Positions 47,904 to 59,620 of a stretch of DNA of 64,000 nucleotides are shown here, one piece after another; position 1 is the first letter of the stretch; each line of letters opens with the position of its first letter. Source of the stretch: Oxyruncus cristatus (lineage: Eukaryota; Chordata; Aves; Passeriformes; Cotingidae); the NCBI GenBank assembly GCA_013399855.1, contig VXAY01000162.1, positions 1-64,000 on the forward strand. The letters run 5' to 3'. A program made the translations under genes and the position numbers. The notes under the pieces were generated by a model. It worked only from the letters and a program-made list of their open reading frames with translations. It did not search any database and had not been told where the DNA came from.

Positions 47904-50900
47904 TCCCTTTTTGCTTTAAAAGCAGTCAAATGATTTCATAGTCATAGCTAAGTTACAATTAAATAGCTGTGGTGTGATAGGTGTTGGTGGCAGGGAAAGG
48001 GCTAACAGTCTGAAAGGGTGGTGCTTCAGAAAGGAGTGGGAAAACTGGAATGAGGATTGAGCAAGTAACATAATTCTGAATATATGTGTATGCACACACT
48101 GTAGGCTTCACTGAGGTCTTATCATATTAGAAGACCAGGATAAATCTGTTTACTGGGCAGGATCATAACTGGATGTGGAAAAACGTCATGATTGAAGGGT
48201 AAAGAAAGGGAAGCTAATAAAGGGGAGTGTGTGTTTCCAAAAGAAAAAAAAAATCTGGGGTCACAAATGAGTACAATGATACATTTTCTGATAACCTGTC
48301 TAGCAAGATTTAAAAGTATTGAGAAATACTTTGCCAAGGGCATGAATGCAAGCTTGTGAGGAAAAATATATCTCACTTAAGTCTTGGGCTTAGCATGCAA
48401 CCAATAAAAATACCCTTTGTTTCAAAATCTGCCTTTCATTTGAATTTAACTTTCTAATATAAGCCATTTGATTTTAGCTCATGCATGTTCTTCTGATAAA
48501 GTCTTTTATCTCAGAAATTTTGCCAGGTCCTAAAGAATATTTTCTCTTACACCATTTCCTGAGTCATGCTCTGAGCCTCTGATGATCTCATTGTTTCAGA
48601 GTACGCTTGCAATGGAAGTTATTTTCAGATCCTATGTAATAAATTAAGACTAGTTAACACATTTCTTTGTCATTACTACACACCTAAGTGCCTAGAGGCC
48701 TGATATCACACCTCTCCCCTGAATAGTAGGGGAGTTTTTTCCCTTCCCTTGGTGAACCCTTATTCTCTGATATGTAAGCTTAATGTAAAAGATTACATAA
48801 TTATTTTGCATGGCCAGGTATCCAATTGTGCTTCTCTCTCCAACAGCTTCCTTGCTAGGACTGTCTGTTCACTTCTGTTGCCAGCTTCTAGGTGACACTG
48901 CTTTGCAGTGCCCCTGAAGGTAGCAACAATGGTCTCTAACTTGCTAAAATCTTTACTACCTGCCTCGATCTTGAGATGGTCAATTGTTTCTGAGGATATT
49001 TTCTCTAGTGCACACTTGCTACCTGCTACCTTGACGCGGTAGAAATGGAGTATGCCCAAATGGATGGTACAGCAAGAATTGCTGTTTTGTGTTATACCTG
49101 TTTTTCTTGGCAGAAAGGCATCATTTAGCTTTCAGGCTTACCATATCTGACCCCATTCTTAGATGTACTCTGCAGATATGACCCTACCATATATTCCTTA
49201 TTCTACTATAGTCCATTGGCTTTGCTCATCACTCTGGTTGTGAAGTTGTTATGGGACACTTGAGATCTTTCACACAAGTTCTGTTGGTTTCCACAACTTG
49301 AAAATACTTTTTTTTTTTGCATTACTACAGAAAAAGTCTTAAAATTCACTTAATAGTCTCCTCCATGTTGCATATTCTCCAGGAGGTCACAGAATATGTG
49401 ATGTACTGTTCTGCACTCAGTGGAACTTGCCCTTTTTCCTGCTGCCTCTAAATTCTGAACAACTTGTCTGTTGCCTTTTTAGCAAACTTGGCAATGTTAC
49501 CAAGTGCTTCTATTAGACAGACAAATTGCCTGTTTTTTGTGAGCATATTCAATTCTGACTCTCCTTGTTAGTATGCTAATGCCTAGGGTATGATTTTTCC
49601 AAGTCATTCTTCAGATTTTCCTTTCTAATTAGTAGCAGATGGAAAATGCTCTATATGCACTGAATGTTGTTGCTAACAATTACTAATTAAGATTTTGCTA
49701 ACAAAAAAAAAATCTTAATTACTTACTACTTTTCATTGAGTAGCATGAGTAGAGATTTCCTAAAATCTGACAGTTATAATATTTAAAATCCCAGTAGCTT
49801 TCTTTTGCTTCTAGAGGCAGTCTTTCTGTGATAATTTTTTCCTTTTATTTTCTTAATGGCCCTTTCTGTTAAGTATGAATTCACTTACTCTCTTCATGAT
49901 GATCTGATTTTTATACATCTGCTATGATCAGGTGGCTTTTTTGCTTCTTTTTTAAGACCTGTGTTTAAGTGACTATGAGTTTAAACTGGACGTACTGCAA
50001 TAGTAACCAAGCTACACTGAATTTTACCTGAGGAGGGCCACCTCAACTTCAGCTGAATCCAGTCTTTTAACAAGGTAGATGTTCCTTCAGATTCACTCCT
50101 TTTTAGTTGGAAGAACAAAGGATCCTGCCCAAAGCTGGGATCTATGAAGAAAAATGACTAAAATGGATGTTAACATGGAGGAAAGACTCTGAGAAGAAAA
50201 CAAAAAGGTTGCAGAGAAGATATTTACCAAGGCATTAAATGTAGAGGTTGAGAGACAAGTGAAAAGACTTTTTGAAAAAAAAAAAAAAAAAAAGATTCAC
50301 TCTTATCACCTTGGTGAATTAAACTCCCGTACTGAGTGAGTGTGGCCGAGGTGGAGCTAATATTCCCCAGACCAGCCCTCACAGTGCTGTGCTTTGCATC
50401 GGTAGCTAGAAGGGTGTGGTTAACACCCCAGTGTTCTGGCTACCTCTGAGCAGCATTCCCCAGCATCAGCATTGTCTCTCCAACGTTCCCCATGGCCAGG
50501 AAGCTGAGAGTGGGCAAGATCTTGGACACAGCCAGGACAGCTGACCCAAACTGACCAAAGGGATATTCCATGATATATGACATCTGCTCAGATATAAAAG
50601 TTAAGAGAAAGGGGGAGGGAGGAGCATGCATTTTTATGACGTTTGTCTTCCGTAGCACCTGCTATGTGTACTGAAGCCCCACTTCCCAGGCAATGGCTGG
50701 ACATCGCCTGCTGATGGGAAGTAGAGAATAGATCTTGTGTTTTACTTCGCTTCCATGTGCAGCCTTTTCTTTATCAAACTGCCTTTACCTTGATCTATAA
50801 GGGATTTGTGTCCATCTTATTTTCTTTCACACTGTCCTGCTGAGGAGGGGAGTGATAGAGCAGCTTGGTCAGCACCTGGTGTCCAGCTGGGGTCAACCCA

Positions 50901-53459
50901 ACAAAACTCTGCTGTGTAACAGGTGTACAATCAAGGATAAGGATGCAAAATAACATAGCAGCTGAGACCTGTAAGAGGGTAATAACTGTAGGGAGAGAAG
51001 GAAGAAACATGCAAGAAAGATTTTTTTTTTTCTTTTCAGAACTCTGAAAGAATGTGAAGATAGTCGTTGTTACCCCTTGTATTCCATTTAATGCCAGGGG
51101 GTCAATAGCCTTCTGTTTTCCTGTGATGAAAGCATACTGAATTTCTGATAACTTCATTTGTCTTCTGGACATAAGCTGAGGGGACCGAATCCACTTGGCA
51201 GCTTTACTTACTTCTCACAATGACTGAAGATAGTTTCACATGCATGTTGCATCCCTGTATTTGTCACAACTTTCTCCAAAACTTTCTTGCTTAGATCTCA
51301 CCACATATCTATCAGGTGGAAAGTTATGGCATGTGACATTCCTTTGGGTTTATGTTTTATGCAACAATCTCATTGCAAAAACCATTTTCCAGTGCAATAG
51401 GAAACATCAGATCCTGGGAAACATCAGATTCTGTGATGCCAGGAGTATGTCAACACAGACACAAATCAATCATCTAGCTAATATAAAAAATCAGCTACAT
51501 TTTCATAGGCAAGGCTTTGAGTCAGTTTGTGAAGCTTTATTCAGTAACAGATAAGCACTCTATGCTTTTGCTTTCCACTTCTGTTCTTGCCATGTGTTGG
51601 TGCTTCCTACATGGATCCCAGTGGAGTCTGTACCAAAACAGTTACTCAGTACCAGCTGGTTCTGAATGTAAGAGCCATTCTTACATTGGAGAAGTCAGAG
51701 GTGTGTGATTTAAGTATTTATTGCACCAGCACCCTGTTACCTTTTTGCTGGTGAACTGTTTCGTTCTTTAGAGTAGGGGTTCACTGTGGGTTCAGTGTAA
51801 TCATTACTACTTCATTTTACCATGTAGAGGGAGCTGATGCTGATCATTTTCCTGTGTGTGCCTGAAATGCCAGGATATTTCTCTGCAAGTATCTCTGCCA
51901 GAATAAGCAGGCTACAGTCCTGCTACATTCCCTCCAGATCAGATTCCTTGTTACTGATGTGAGTGTCAGCTGCCTCGTAGGTATGGTGCATGAACCGCTG
52001 CTTGGTTGTGCCCCTGCAGTGTGGGACATTCTTGATGTATGCAGGGATATTGGGAGAAATTTCTGATGGTGCTCTCATCTGCTGTTAAAGCCTGATCCTT
52101 TCAGAGTGCACAGTTTTGTTGTTTACCATTTCTGTAGTTTCTTATCTCTCTCCCCTTTCCTAATCCACTCCTCCCCTGAGCTGAATGATTGAACCTTTCC
52201 AGCCCTTCCAGGAATATGACTGGGCTGAAATGCGTATAACTTGACTCATTTGGTGTCTTTTGTGAAGATGCTTCTAAAGGTAGAAATAAAAGGTACAAAG
52301 CATCAGGTCCTTTGCAGGCTTAAGACAAAAGTTGTTCCTCTACTCGAGTGCTGTGTGATGAGGAACCTTTTTTTCCTCTCTACGGGGAATTCATCTCTGG
52401 TCCAGTGCTGCATGGAAGTGTTATCGGTGAAGAATTGTTTTTGAGGTTTTTTTTGCACGGCGTGCCGTGGTAGCTGTTAAGGAGCAAGAGTGTATGACAA
52501 GGGATTTGAATATTTGCTCAGTGTGCTGACTCTTGTCTGCCCAGCTGGGCAGCCTGATTAAAATATGGGTGGCCTTATTCACATCATCTGCAGGACCATC
52601 ACCAGTGCTGAGTGCTGGCGGAATAAGACATCTCTTCTGGATGGTTGAATTTTTGCTAATCTTAAGCATCTCCTTCAGAAAAAAGTGAATAGCCTGAATA
52701 TGAAGGTTTATAAAGAATGAGTAAATATGGAGTCAGGTGAATTTCAGACCAAGTGGCAATATTTCAAAATTTAGCTAGCATAGGTCCTTTCATTTCAGAT
52801 TTGTACACAGGTAGACTTTCAGTTTTACCCCACACGTGATGGGTAGATAAATATTTTTTTTTCTCAGGAAGTCACAATGCAGGTACACAACATATCTGTA
52901 GCCCTGTGTCACAATATACTGTCAGCCAAATGATTGCTTGCATTTCTCTGCCTCCTCTACCATCACATTTTGAGAGGCCAGGAAGGCCACAGTAAAGTAC
53001 AGACGAAGGGGAGGGAGTGACCCTAGTGTTGACTGTTGCATCTGGAATGGCATGTTGTCATGTGCTGCTCAAAGGCAGTGAGAAAGAAGTGGAGGTAGTA
53101 GGTGTTTTTGTAGAGATATTATTGAGATTGGGTGCAGAAATATACTGGATGTGTTTAGTGCTCCATCCTGTTCCAGCCACACAAATGCGAAACAGGTTCT
53201 GAGGTCTTGCAGCCATCAAACCTTTTACTACCTTATCCACAGGTCATCCTGTGCCAGCCAGCTGAGTGCTTGTGCATGTTTCTGGGTATGTTATTTATGA
53301 GTATCAAGAAACTAAGTCGCTAGTACTCATGAAAATGTTCTCATTTCGCAGTGTTTGTGCAAAACTAAACCAGGATTTGAAGTTTCACGCTAAGCATTCT
53401 AAGGCGATGGGAGATAACCGCAAAAGTCATGCTCGGTGTTTTCATTGGCACTCGAAAAG
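47904..53459. other. Intergenic, no gene recognised
   Basis: Short frames only (at most 125 codons) with no family motif. Contains a poly-A run near 50.28 kb and a small direct repeat of GGAAACATCAGAT near 51.4 kb. Confidence 0.55.
50277..50294. repeat. Poly-A tract
   Basis: About 18 consecutive A. No recognisable retrocopy upstream. Confidence 0.85.
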
Positions 53460-53680
53460 AAAATAGTGTTGCATCCCGGTTTAGTACGGCTGCCTTTTGG
53501 GAAGCGGGCAGTGCGGCGATTCGGGCAGCCTGGCGGTGCGCGGGACGCGCCGGGCGCGGCCGCCAGGTGGCAGCAGGGGCCCGCCCGGCGCGGCCGGAGC
53601 GGCGGTGCGGGCGGCGGGGACCCGCACGGGCAGCGCGGTCCGGCTGCGTCCCGGCCCCTGAGCCCGGGGAGGTTAAAAAA
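53460..53680. promoter_or_regulatory. Second orphan CpG island
   Basis: About 220 bp of very high CpG density in an otherwise AT-rich 16-kb stretch. No coding exon recognised next to it. Contains a CTCF-type motif; a hairpin starts at its right edge. Confidence 0.65.
53560..53573 (+). promoter_or_regulatory. CTCF-type motif, forward
   Basis: CCGCCAGGTGGCAG fits the CTCF core CCRSYAGRKGGCRS and points right, opposite to the pair at 9.9 kb. Confidence 0.6.
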
Positions 53681-53737
53681 GGACTCCAGCAGAATTTCTT
53701 TCGGTTCGTACTGTTGGAAATTCTGCTGGTGTCCTTT
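53678..53737. repeat. Near-perfect hairpin, 21-bp stem, 18-nt loop
   Basis: The left arm 53678-53698 (AAA + GGACTCCAGCAGAATTTC) pairs with the right arm 53717-53737 (GAAATTCTGCTGGTGTCC + TTT). There is one mismatch in 21 positions. The loop is 53699-53716. It lies right at the edge of the orphan CpG island. Confidence 0.9.
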
Positions 53738-54611
53738 CGCCATTCTCTCTGGCCGGGCTGAGGTATGGCTTGAGAAGATCAGAAAGTGTTTTTACACCCT
53801 CGTTTGCAGAACGTGCGGCAAACTGCTGAGGGATGCTTATCTGCACTCAGTATTGTGTATGCTATCACTTTAACTGGAGGCTTTCCCAGTCTACTCACAC
53901 TTGGCTGCAGCAGCCGACTATCAAAGTAGTGCTTAGGAAATGGTTATCGTGCAGTGCAGCTGCTGAACTGTGGGTCCTGCCTGGGTCACTGTTTCCTGAA
54001 AGGGAAGATAGTGGTTCTTGCCCGATGTGGGGATTTTACAGAAGAAACTAGAAAACAGAATTCTTCAACAAATTCTTCTTCCAGGAGAATTCCATTTCTG
54101 TAATCCTTATAAACAAGAGCAGCTGCCTGTCACCAAAGGGTGGGCTAACAGTACCATTTGTGGTTGTATATGTACCTGTTCCAGAGTCAAAACAGCTGAT
54201 ATACATGGGAGCCCCCTTTACAAACCTTTTTCCCCTCTTAATGAATAATTGATTTTTTTTTTTTGGTAGGATTTTTGTTCTCATATGAGGACCCATGGAT
54301 CTCCAGTGGGAATGCAGGTGTGTGGCTGTTCCCACCCATTCCACCCCTATCCGGGGACCAGTCAAAACTTCACACAGACTGTGGCACTGGAAAGTACTGA
54401 TCATTCTCATCAGCTTGTTAGTATAATTTTGAAGTTTGAGAGATATAAATTATAACAAACTTAAATATTGCCTTTAGTAATCTATTTACATGTCTTAAAA
54501 CTGTCTTAAAACTGTCTTAGGTTTATCGTGGTCATGTGAGGAAACATGGGATGAGAGAATATTTGGACATGACAAAGCTTCCAGAAAGTATGTTTAATTT
54601 ATTAAACTGGT

Positions 54612-54612
54612 N
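54612..54612. other. Single ambiguous base (N)
   Basis: One n in unique sequence; an assembly or consensus ambiguity. Confidence 0.95.
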
Positions 54613-54694
54613 GGGAACAAGTGCTGGCCTTTTTTTAATGCAGATTTTAAACACAGATGTTTAAAATGCAATACAGCTTAATATAAAAATGCAG

Positions 54695-54724
54695 GTGTGT
54701 ATATATATATATATATATATATAT
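54695..54724. repeat. (TG/TA)n microsatellite
   Basis: GTGTGT followed by 12 AT units. A (CA)7 run lies nearby at 54879-54892. Confidence 0.95.
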
Positions 54725-57700
54725 TTACACTCAGATGATGTGTAAATATGTATTTATATATAATAGTTCGTTATTTTATTCAACCTGTTGGATTTTTGTT
54801 GCCATCTCTCAAGCTAAGAAGGTGATGATCAGCAGGCAGAGGAGTTGAAAGATGTTGTTGTGATGGCCAGGAGAACAACACACACACACACATCTTTCAG
54901 CAGAAGAACCAAAAAGCTCTCTTTATTAAAAAGCAGCCAATGTCCTCTGTCAAGGGGTCTGCGGACCTGCCACTTACCCCCACAGAAAGACCTGAGGCCA
55001 GTATTGTCCCTTGCTCTCTAATACTGCATCCTTTTTCTCTTTAACAAAGTCCTTGTAGAGCCAGACTTTCCAAATACATACTCCTTTTTGAAGATCTAAA
55101 AATATACAGAATGCAACCCATTTACTTCAAAACCTATAAAATCTATTCATACTCTAGAGGTGGAATAACACTGGTACGGAATTTGAAAAAATGTGCATGT
55201 CTTAATTCACCTCAAGGTTAGCGCAGTTTGTGAAGGGAAATATATTTATGGTTGACGTTACCTTTGGCTTTAAGGGCTTTTAGCAGGCACTAGGGGAATC
55301 TTGAAACTATACCAGGATAGGCAGGCAGAAAGAATCTGCCATTCCAGAATCTCCTGCATCTTCTAGGAGCACAGGGAAACAAATCACAGTCATAAAGTAA
55401 GAAAAGCAGGAAAGCGTGGGCAAATGTTTACAATGGCTACTGTTTGCTAAACTCTTGGAGTAGCACCCAGAGACAATTTGTCAGAAAGATTAGTCTCTCT
55501 CCCTGTGGGCATGGATGTAAGGGTGGCATAAGCCAGATGACTCACCCGAGCAGGGAGTTATGGTATGTCATTGGTCTTTGGTTGAGAGTTTGCACATAAG
55601 ACTGAGTATGCCTCTCCATGCTCAGTGTGCTTTCCTAAAGATCACACTCATTCTTTTTCCACCTTCCTCTCATAGTTTTTCTCTGTCATGTTAGATATCC
55701 TTCTCTGGCAGGAAGGATAGGGCCTCTCTTAGGCTTGCTTTGAACAATGTAGACAATGGGTAAAGACAGTTTTCAGTGAGTAATTTGTCTACCTAGATAT
55801 AAAAATAGTTGCAGGCTTCACACTGCTTGTTGGCATGAGGTTGTTTTCATTCTCTTAGGCAACACTTATGACAATGCGCCATTTCACTTAATTTGTATTT
55901 TTTCAGGGATAGGAGTCTGTTAGCGGAAAACATGTACTTTGTGCTGAACTCCTTTCAAAAGTTTCAGGTTAGTTGCTGTCCATGTGTAGTGGGACAACAG
56001 CCAGTACATGGGGAGATATTTCTTTGGGCTACTCTAGCAGTCCCTCAGGATGTTTAGATAACACAGAAAACAGGCTTCACAGAAAGCCACCCTCTGTGGC
56101 TTTTCCTGAGGTACAAGGAATACTTTGAGAGAGATTCCAGGTTGTACTCTGGGAGCTGGGATGACCTGTGGGTTTGTGAAATGTTTGAAGAATTTGTAGA
56201 TCCTGGCTTGTGCTGCAATCTCTTCTGTGTTGATCCTGCTCCCACCTCAGGGTTTTTATCTTGGAAGGACAGGGGCCTCTGCTTGTGGCAATAAGATTGT
56301 GAATAGAAAACCAGTTGGGGCAGGCTCAGGCCAGATCTTAATACGAGATGTACTGGCCCCTACTAATTATTTGGATTAGCATATACAGAATTTTAAAAAT
56401 TATTGCCTCTTTTCATCTATGCAGAGCAGAGATATGAATTAAAATGGGGGCACATTTGTGAGTGATGATAGCAAAAGCTTGAAGAAACGTTTCTTAAATA
56501 GATTTTAAAAAGAAGTTTGCCAGTATAATTAATCTCTAAATTTTATTACACTTATTCCTAGAATGACTTTAAGCCTGTAGTAGCAATGAGCCTGAGTTTC
56601 TAATTGCTTGTTGTCACATATCCACCTCTCTATTTTTCATACCTCTGGTAAGGTTATAAAGCCTTACTAAGAAATAAAATGTATTTTTGTACTGTGATAT
56701 GTATGTGCTTCCATGAGGCAGATGAAAGTAGAGGGTGCTCTGAATGTGAACGATGGTTGCAAATTGTGATTTTTAGCTGTTGGTCTTATTTGTGGCTGGA
56801 ATCACTGGAACTTACACATGGCATGTTGGGCTGCTTGCACTTTGAAATTCAATCTCATGCCTATGTTGCTACAACTGACATCTGTTTCGGTAACCTGCAG
56901 CCAATGTTCCCCATGAGTTTCTGTAATTGCTGTTGGCAAGTGACACAGCCAGATTATGTCTAGGAGTAGATGCTCCTGCTGATTTCAATTTAGGCAAGGC
57001 ATGAATTCACAAACAAGAAGCCACAAACAGTTGGAATGAGTCAGATCTTAACTGATCCATTGATATATAGTAGGGGTGTACTGAGAACAAATCACATGGA
57101 CTGTTTTTAGCATACAGATGGCCATGTGCTTAAAGAAGATCTTCTCTGTTCATTTTAGGGATATATCAAATGCATTTTGACTAAGAATAAGGGACAGTTG
57201 CCTCCATCCTTTCAGCTGCTTCCAATTCGAAACCAAGAAGCACCCACAATACTAAATTCCTTTCCCCATCATAGAATCTGCTGGGCTAAATGGACCTTTG
57301 GTTTGATCCATTACAGCTGTTCTTGTATTCTTAAAAATTAAAATTGACTTGCTTGCTTGCATATTTATCTACAGATGGGGAACTTTCCTGACACAGCAGA
57401 AGCCAGCTGAGAAGAACATGCTGTTGGTCAATGCTGTAGAAAAACAGTGTAAGCTGGAAATACAAAGAAAAGCTGAGAGAATCCAACACAGAAGTGAAGA
57501 TGGTGCTTGTGGGAGAGAACCACTAAAGAGAAGAGGTGATACTGAGAAATATGTTCCTACTGCCTCCCACCCTGCATGGGTTGGGTGTCATTTCTGTGCA
57601 CAGTGGTCCAAAAAAAAATTTGTGTCAGGGTTTAAGTAACATGGTGGTCTCTTACAGGTTTTCAGTCATGCACATGAATTTAATTTGCAAAACCTTTTAC

Positions 57701-58323
57701 TGTACAAGTTTAATTGTGCTTCTTGTACTATGCCGTCTCATCTAATGAACTTCCCCAAAAGAATCTGAAACTCCTCACTTGAGTTCCAGCTGCTGACACT
57801 GTGGTAAAGCGATGTACTGAGGGCAAGCAGCAGTTACGTATTTCACTAAAGAGTCCCCATAATCCCAGAGGTTTTCCTGAAAGGCATGGCAATTTGTTGA
57901 AGTGTTTATCTTTCCTGCATGTCTCCTAAGTAGGGAGGCACCAAACTTTTGGCTTGGAAATTCCTCTGATGATCCTCCAGTGCGTAGGATCACAAAGAAA
58001 TGTTATGCTGTGCTATTTAAGCCTGAAAGTTTAATTTGGACAGTAATTGTGAAGTAAAATTCTGATTCAGAGAAAGGATTGGTGAATCATTTGTGATATA
58101 CCTACATTTTGAATTTATCCATGTTGTTTGTATGAAAATAAGCAGAAAAAACCCCAAGATATTGTTCTTGCTGTTTTTTACCTCCCCCCCTCCCCCCTTT
58201 GGACTAATTTTTGTTATCCAGGAAAAATATGCATTTTTCTTTGTGATGAAGAGAAAAATTGCTTGTGCATCTCATGTTGCACTTGATAACCTGAAATATG
58301 TTCCAGGAAAGACCATTTTGTTT

Positions 58324-59620
58324 CACAGAATCACAGAATTGTTTAGATTGGAAAAGACCTCTAAGATCATCAAGTCCGACCATTAACCTGACACTCTCAA
58401 GTCCACCACTAAACCTTGTCTTTAAGCACCACATCTACATGCTTTTTGAACATCACATTCCAAGGATGGTGATTCTACCACATTCCTGGGCAGCTCGTTC
58501 CAATGCTTAGCAACATTTTCAGTGAAGAAAATTTTCCAAATATACATTCTGAATCTCCCCTGACACAACTTGAGCGTGTTTTCTCTTGTCCTGCCACTTG
58601 CTACCTGGGAGTAACCTCCTTTCAGGTAGTTGTAGAAAATGGGAAGATCCCCTCTGAGCCTACTTTTCTCCAGGCTAAACACTCCCAGCCTCCTCAGCAG
58701 CTCCTTGTAAGACTTGTGCTCCAGACCCTTCAGCAGCTTTGTTGCTCTTCTCTGGACCTGCTCCAGCACCTCAGTGTCTTTCTTGTCATGAGTGGCCCAA
58801 AACTGAACACTGGCTTCAAGGTGGGGCCCCACCAGTGCCAAGTACAGGGGCAGAATCACTTCCCTGGTCCTGCTGGCCACACTGTTTCTGATACAGTCCA
58901 GGATGCCATTGGCCTTCGTGGCCACCTGGGCACACTCTGGCTCATGTTCAGCTGCTGTTGACCAGCACCCCCAGGTCCTTTTCCACTGGGCAGCTTTCCA
59001 GCCACCCTTCTGCAACCCTGTGACCTGTTATTGTGACCCAACTGCAGGACCCAGAGCTTCACCTGGATGAACCTCATACCATTGGCCTCAGCCTGCTCAA
59101 TCCATCCTGTCCAGATCCCTCTGCAAAGCCTTCCTACCCGCCAGCAGATCAACACTCCCACCCAATTTGATGTCATCTCTGAACTTGCAGAGAGTGCACT
59201 CAATCCCCTAATTCAGATCATCAGTAAAGATATTAAATGGGATTGGCCCTAATATTGAGGCCTGAGGAACACTACTCATGACTGGCTGCCAGCTGGATGT
59301 AACTTCATTCACCACCTCTCTTTGGGCCGGCCATACAGACAGTGAAGAGTGCTCCCATCCAATCCACGAGCAGAAAGTTTCTCTTGGAGAATGCTGTGGG
59401 AAATGGTGCAAAAGCTTTACTAAAGTCCAGGTAGACAGCATCCACAACCTTTCTACAAAGTGTGTCACTTTGTCTTAGAAGGAGATCAGGTTGGTCAAAC
59501 AGAACCTTTCTTTCATGAACCTGTGCTGGCTGGGCCTGATCCCCTGACTGTCCTGTATGTTCCATGTGATCTCCTGTAGCCTCTTACAGCAGTCAGCTGC
59601 TGTGCCTTGAAAGTTGCATG
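58324..59620 (-). mobile_element. CR1 LINE, longer 5'-truncated copy with broken frames
   Basis: The tail TCACAGAATCACAGAATTG is at the plus-strand left end. Minus-strand fragments in several frames include [14 protein letters not shown] (59305-59565), [17 protein letters not shown] (59208-59468), and [15 protein letters not shown] and [15 protein letters not shown] blocks (58422-59015). Several frameshifts; pseudogene. About 1.3 kb, the longest CR1 here. Confidence 0.9.

Larger units (their letters stand above)
53740..58323. other. Intergenic, microsatellites, no gene recognised
   Basis: AT-rich with short unmatched frames. The interval 54.9-55.3 kb has a TTTATTAAAAAGCAGCC block that could belong to a reversed LTR, not proven. 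Confidence 0.5.

Noticed and set aside
50795..51172. 125-codon minus-strand frame
   Set aside because: No motif; includes a low-complexity Lys run from a poly-T/A tract.
53399..53873. Overlapping 110-145-codon frames in the 53.5-kb CpG island
   Set aside because: Open on both strands in several frames because of GC content.
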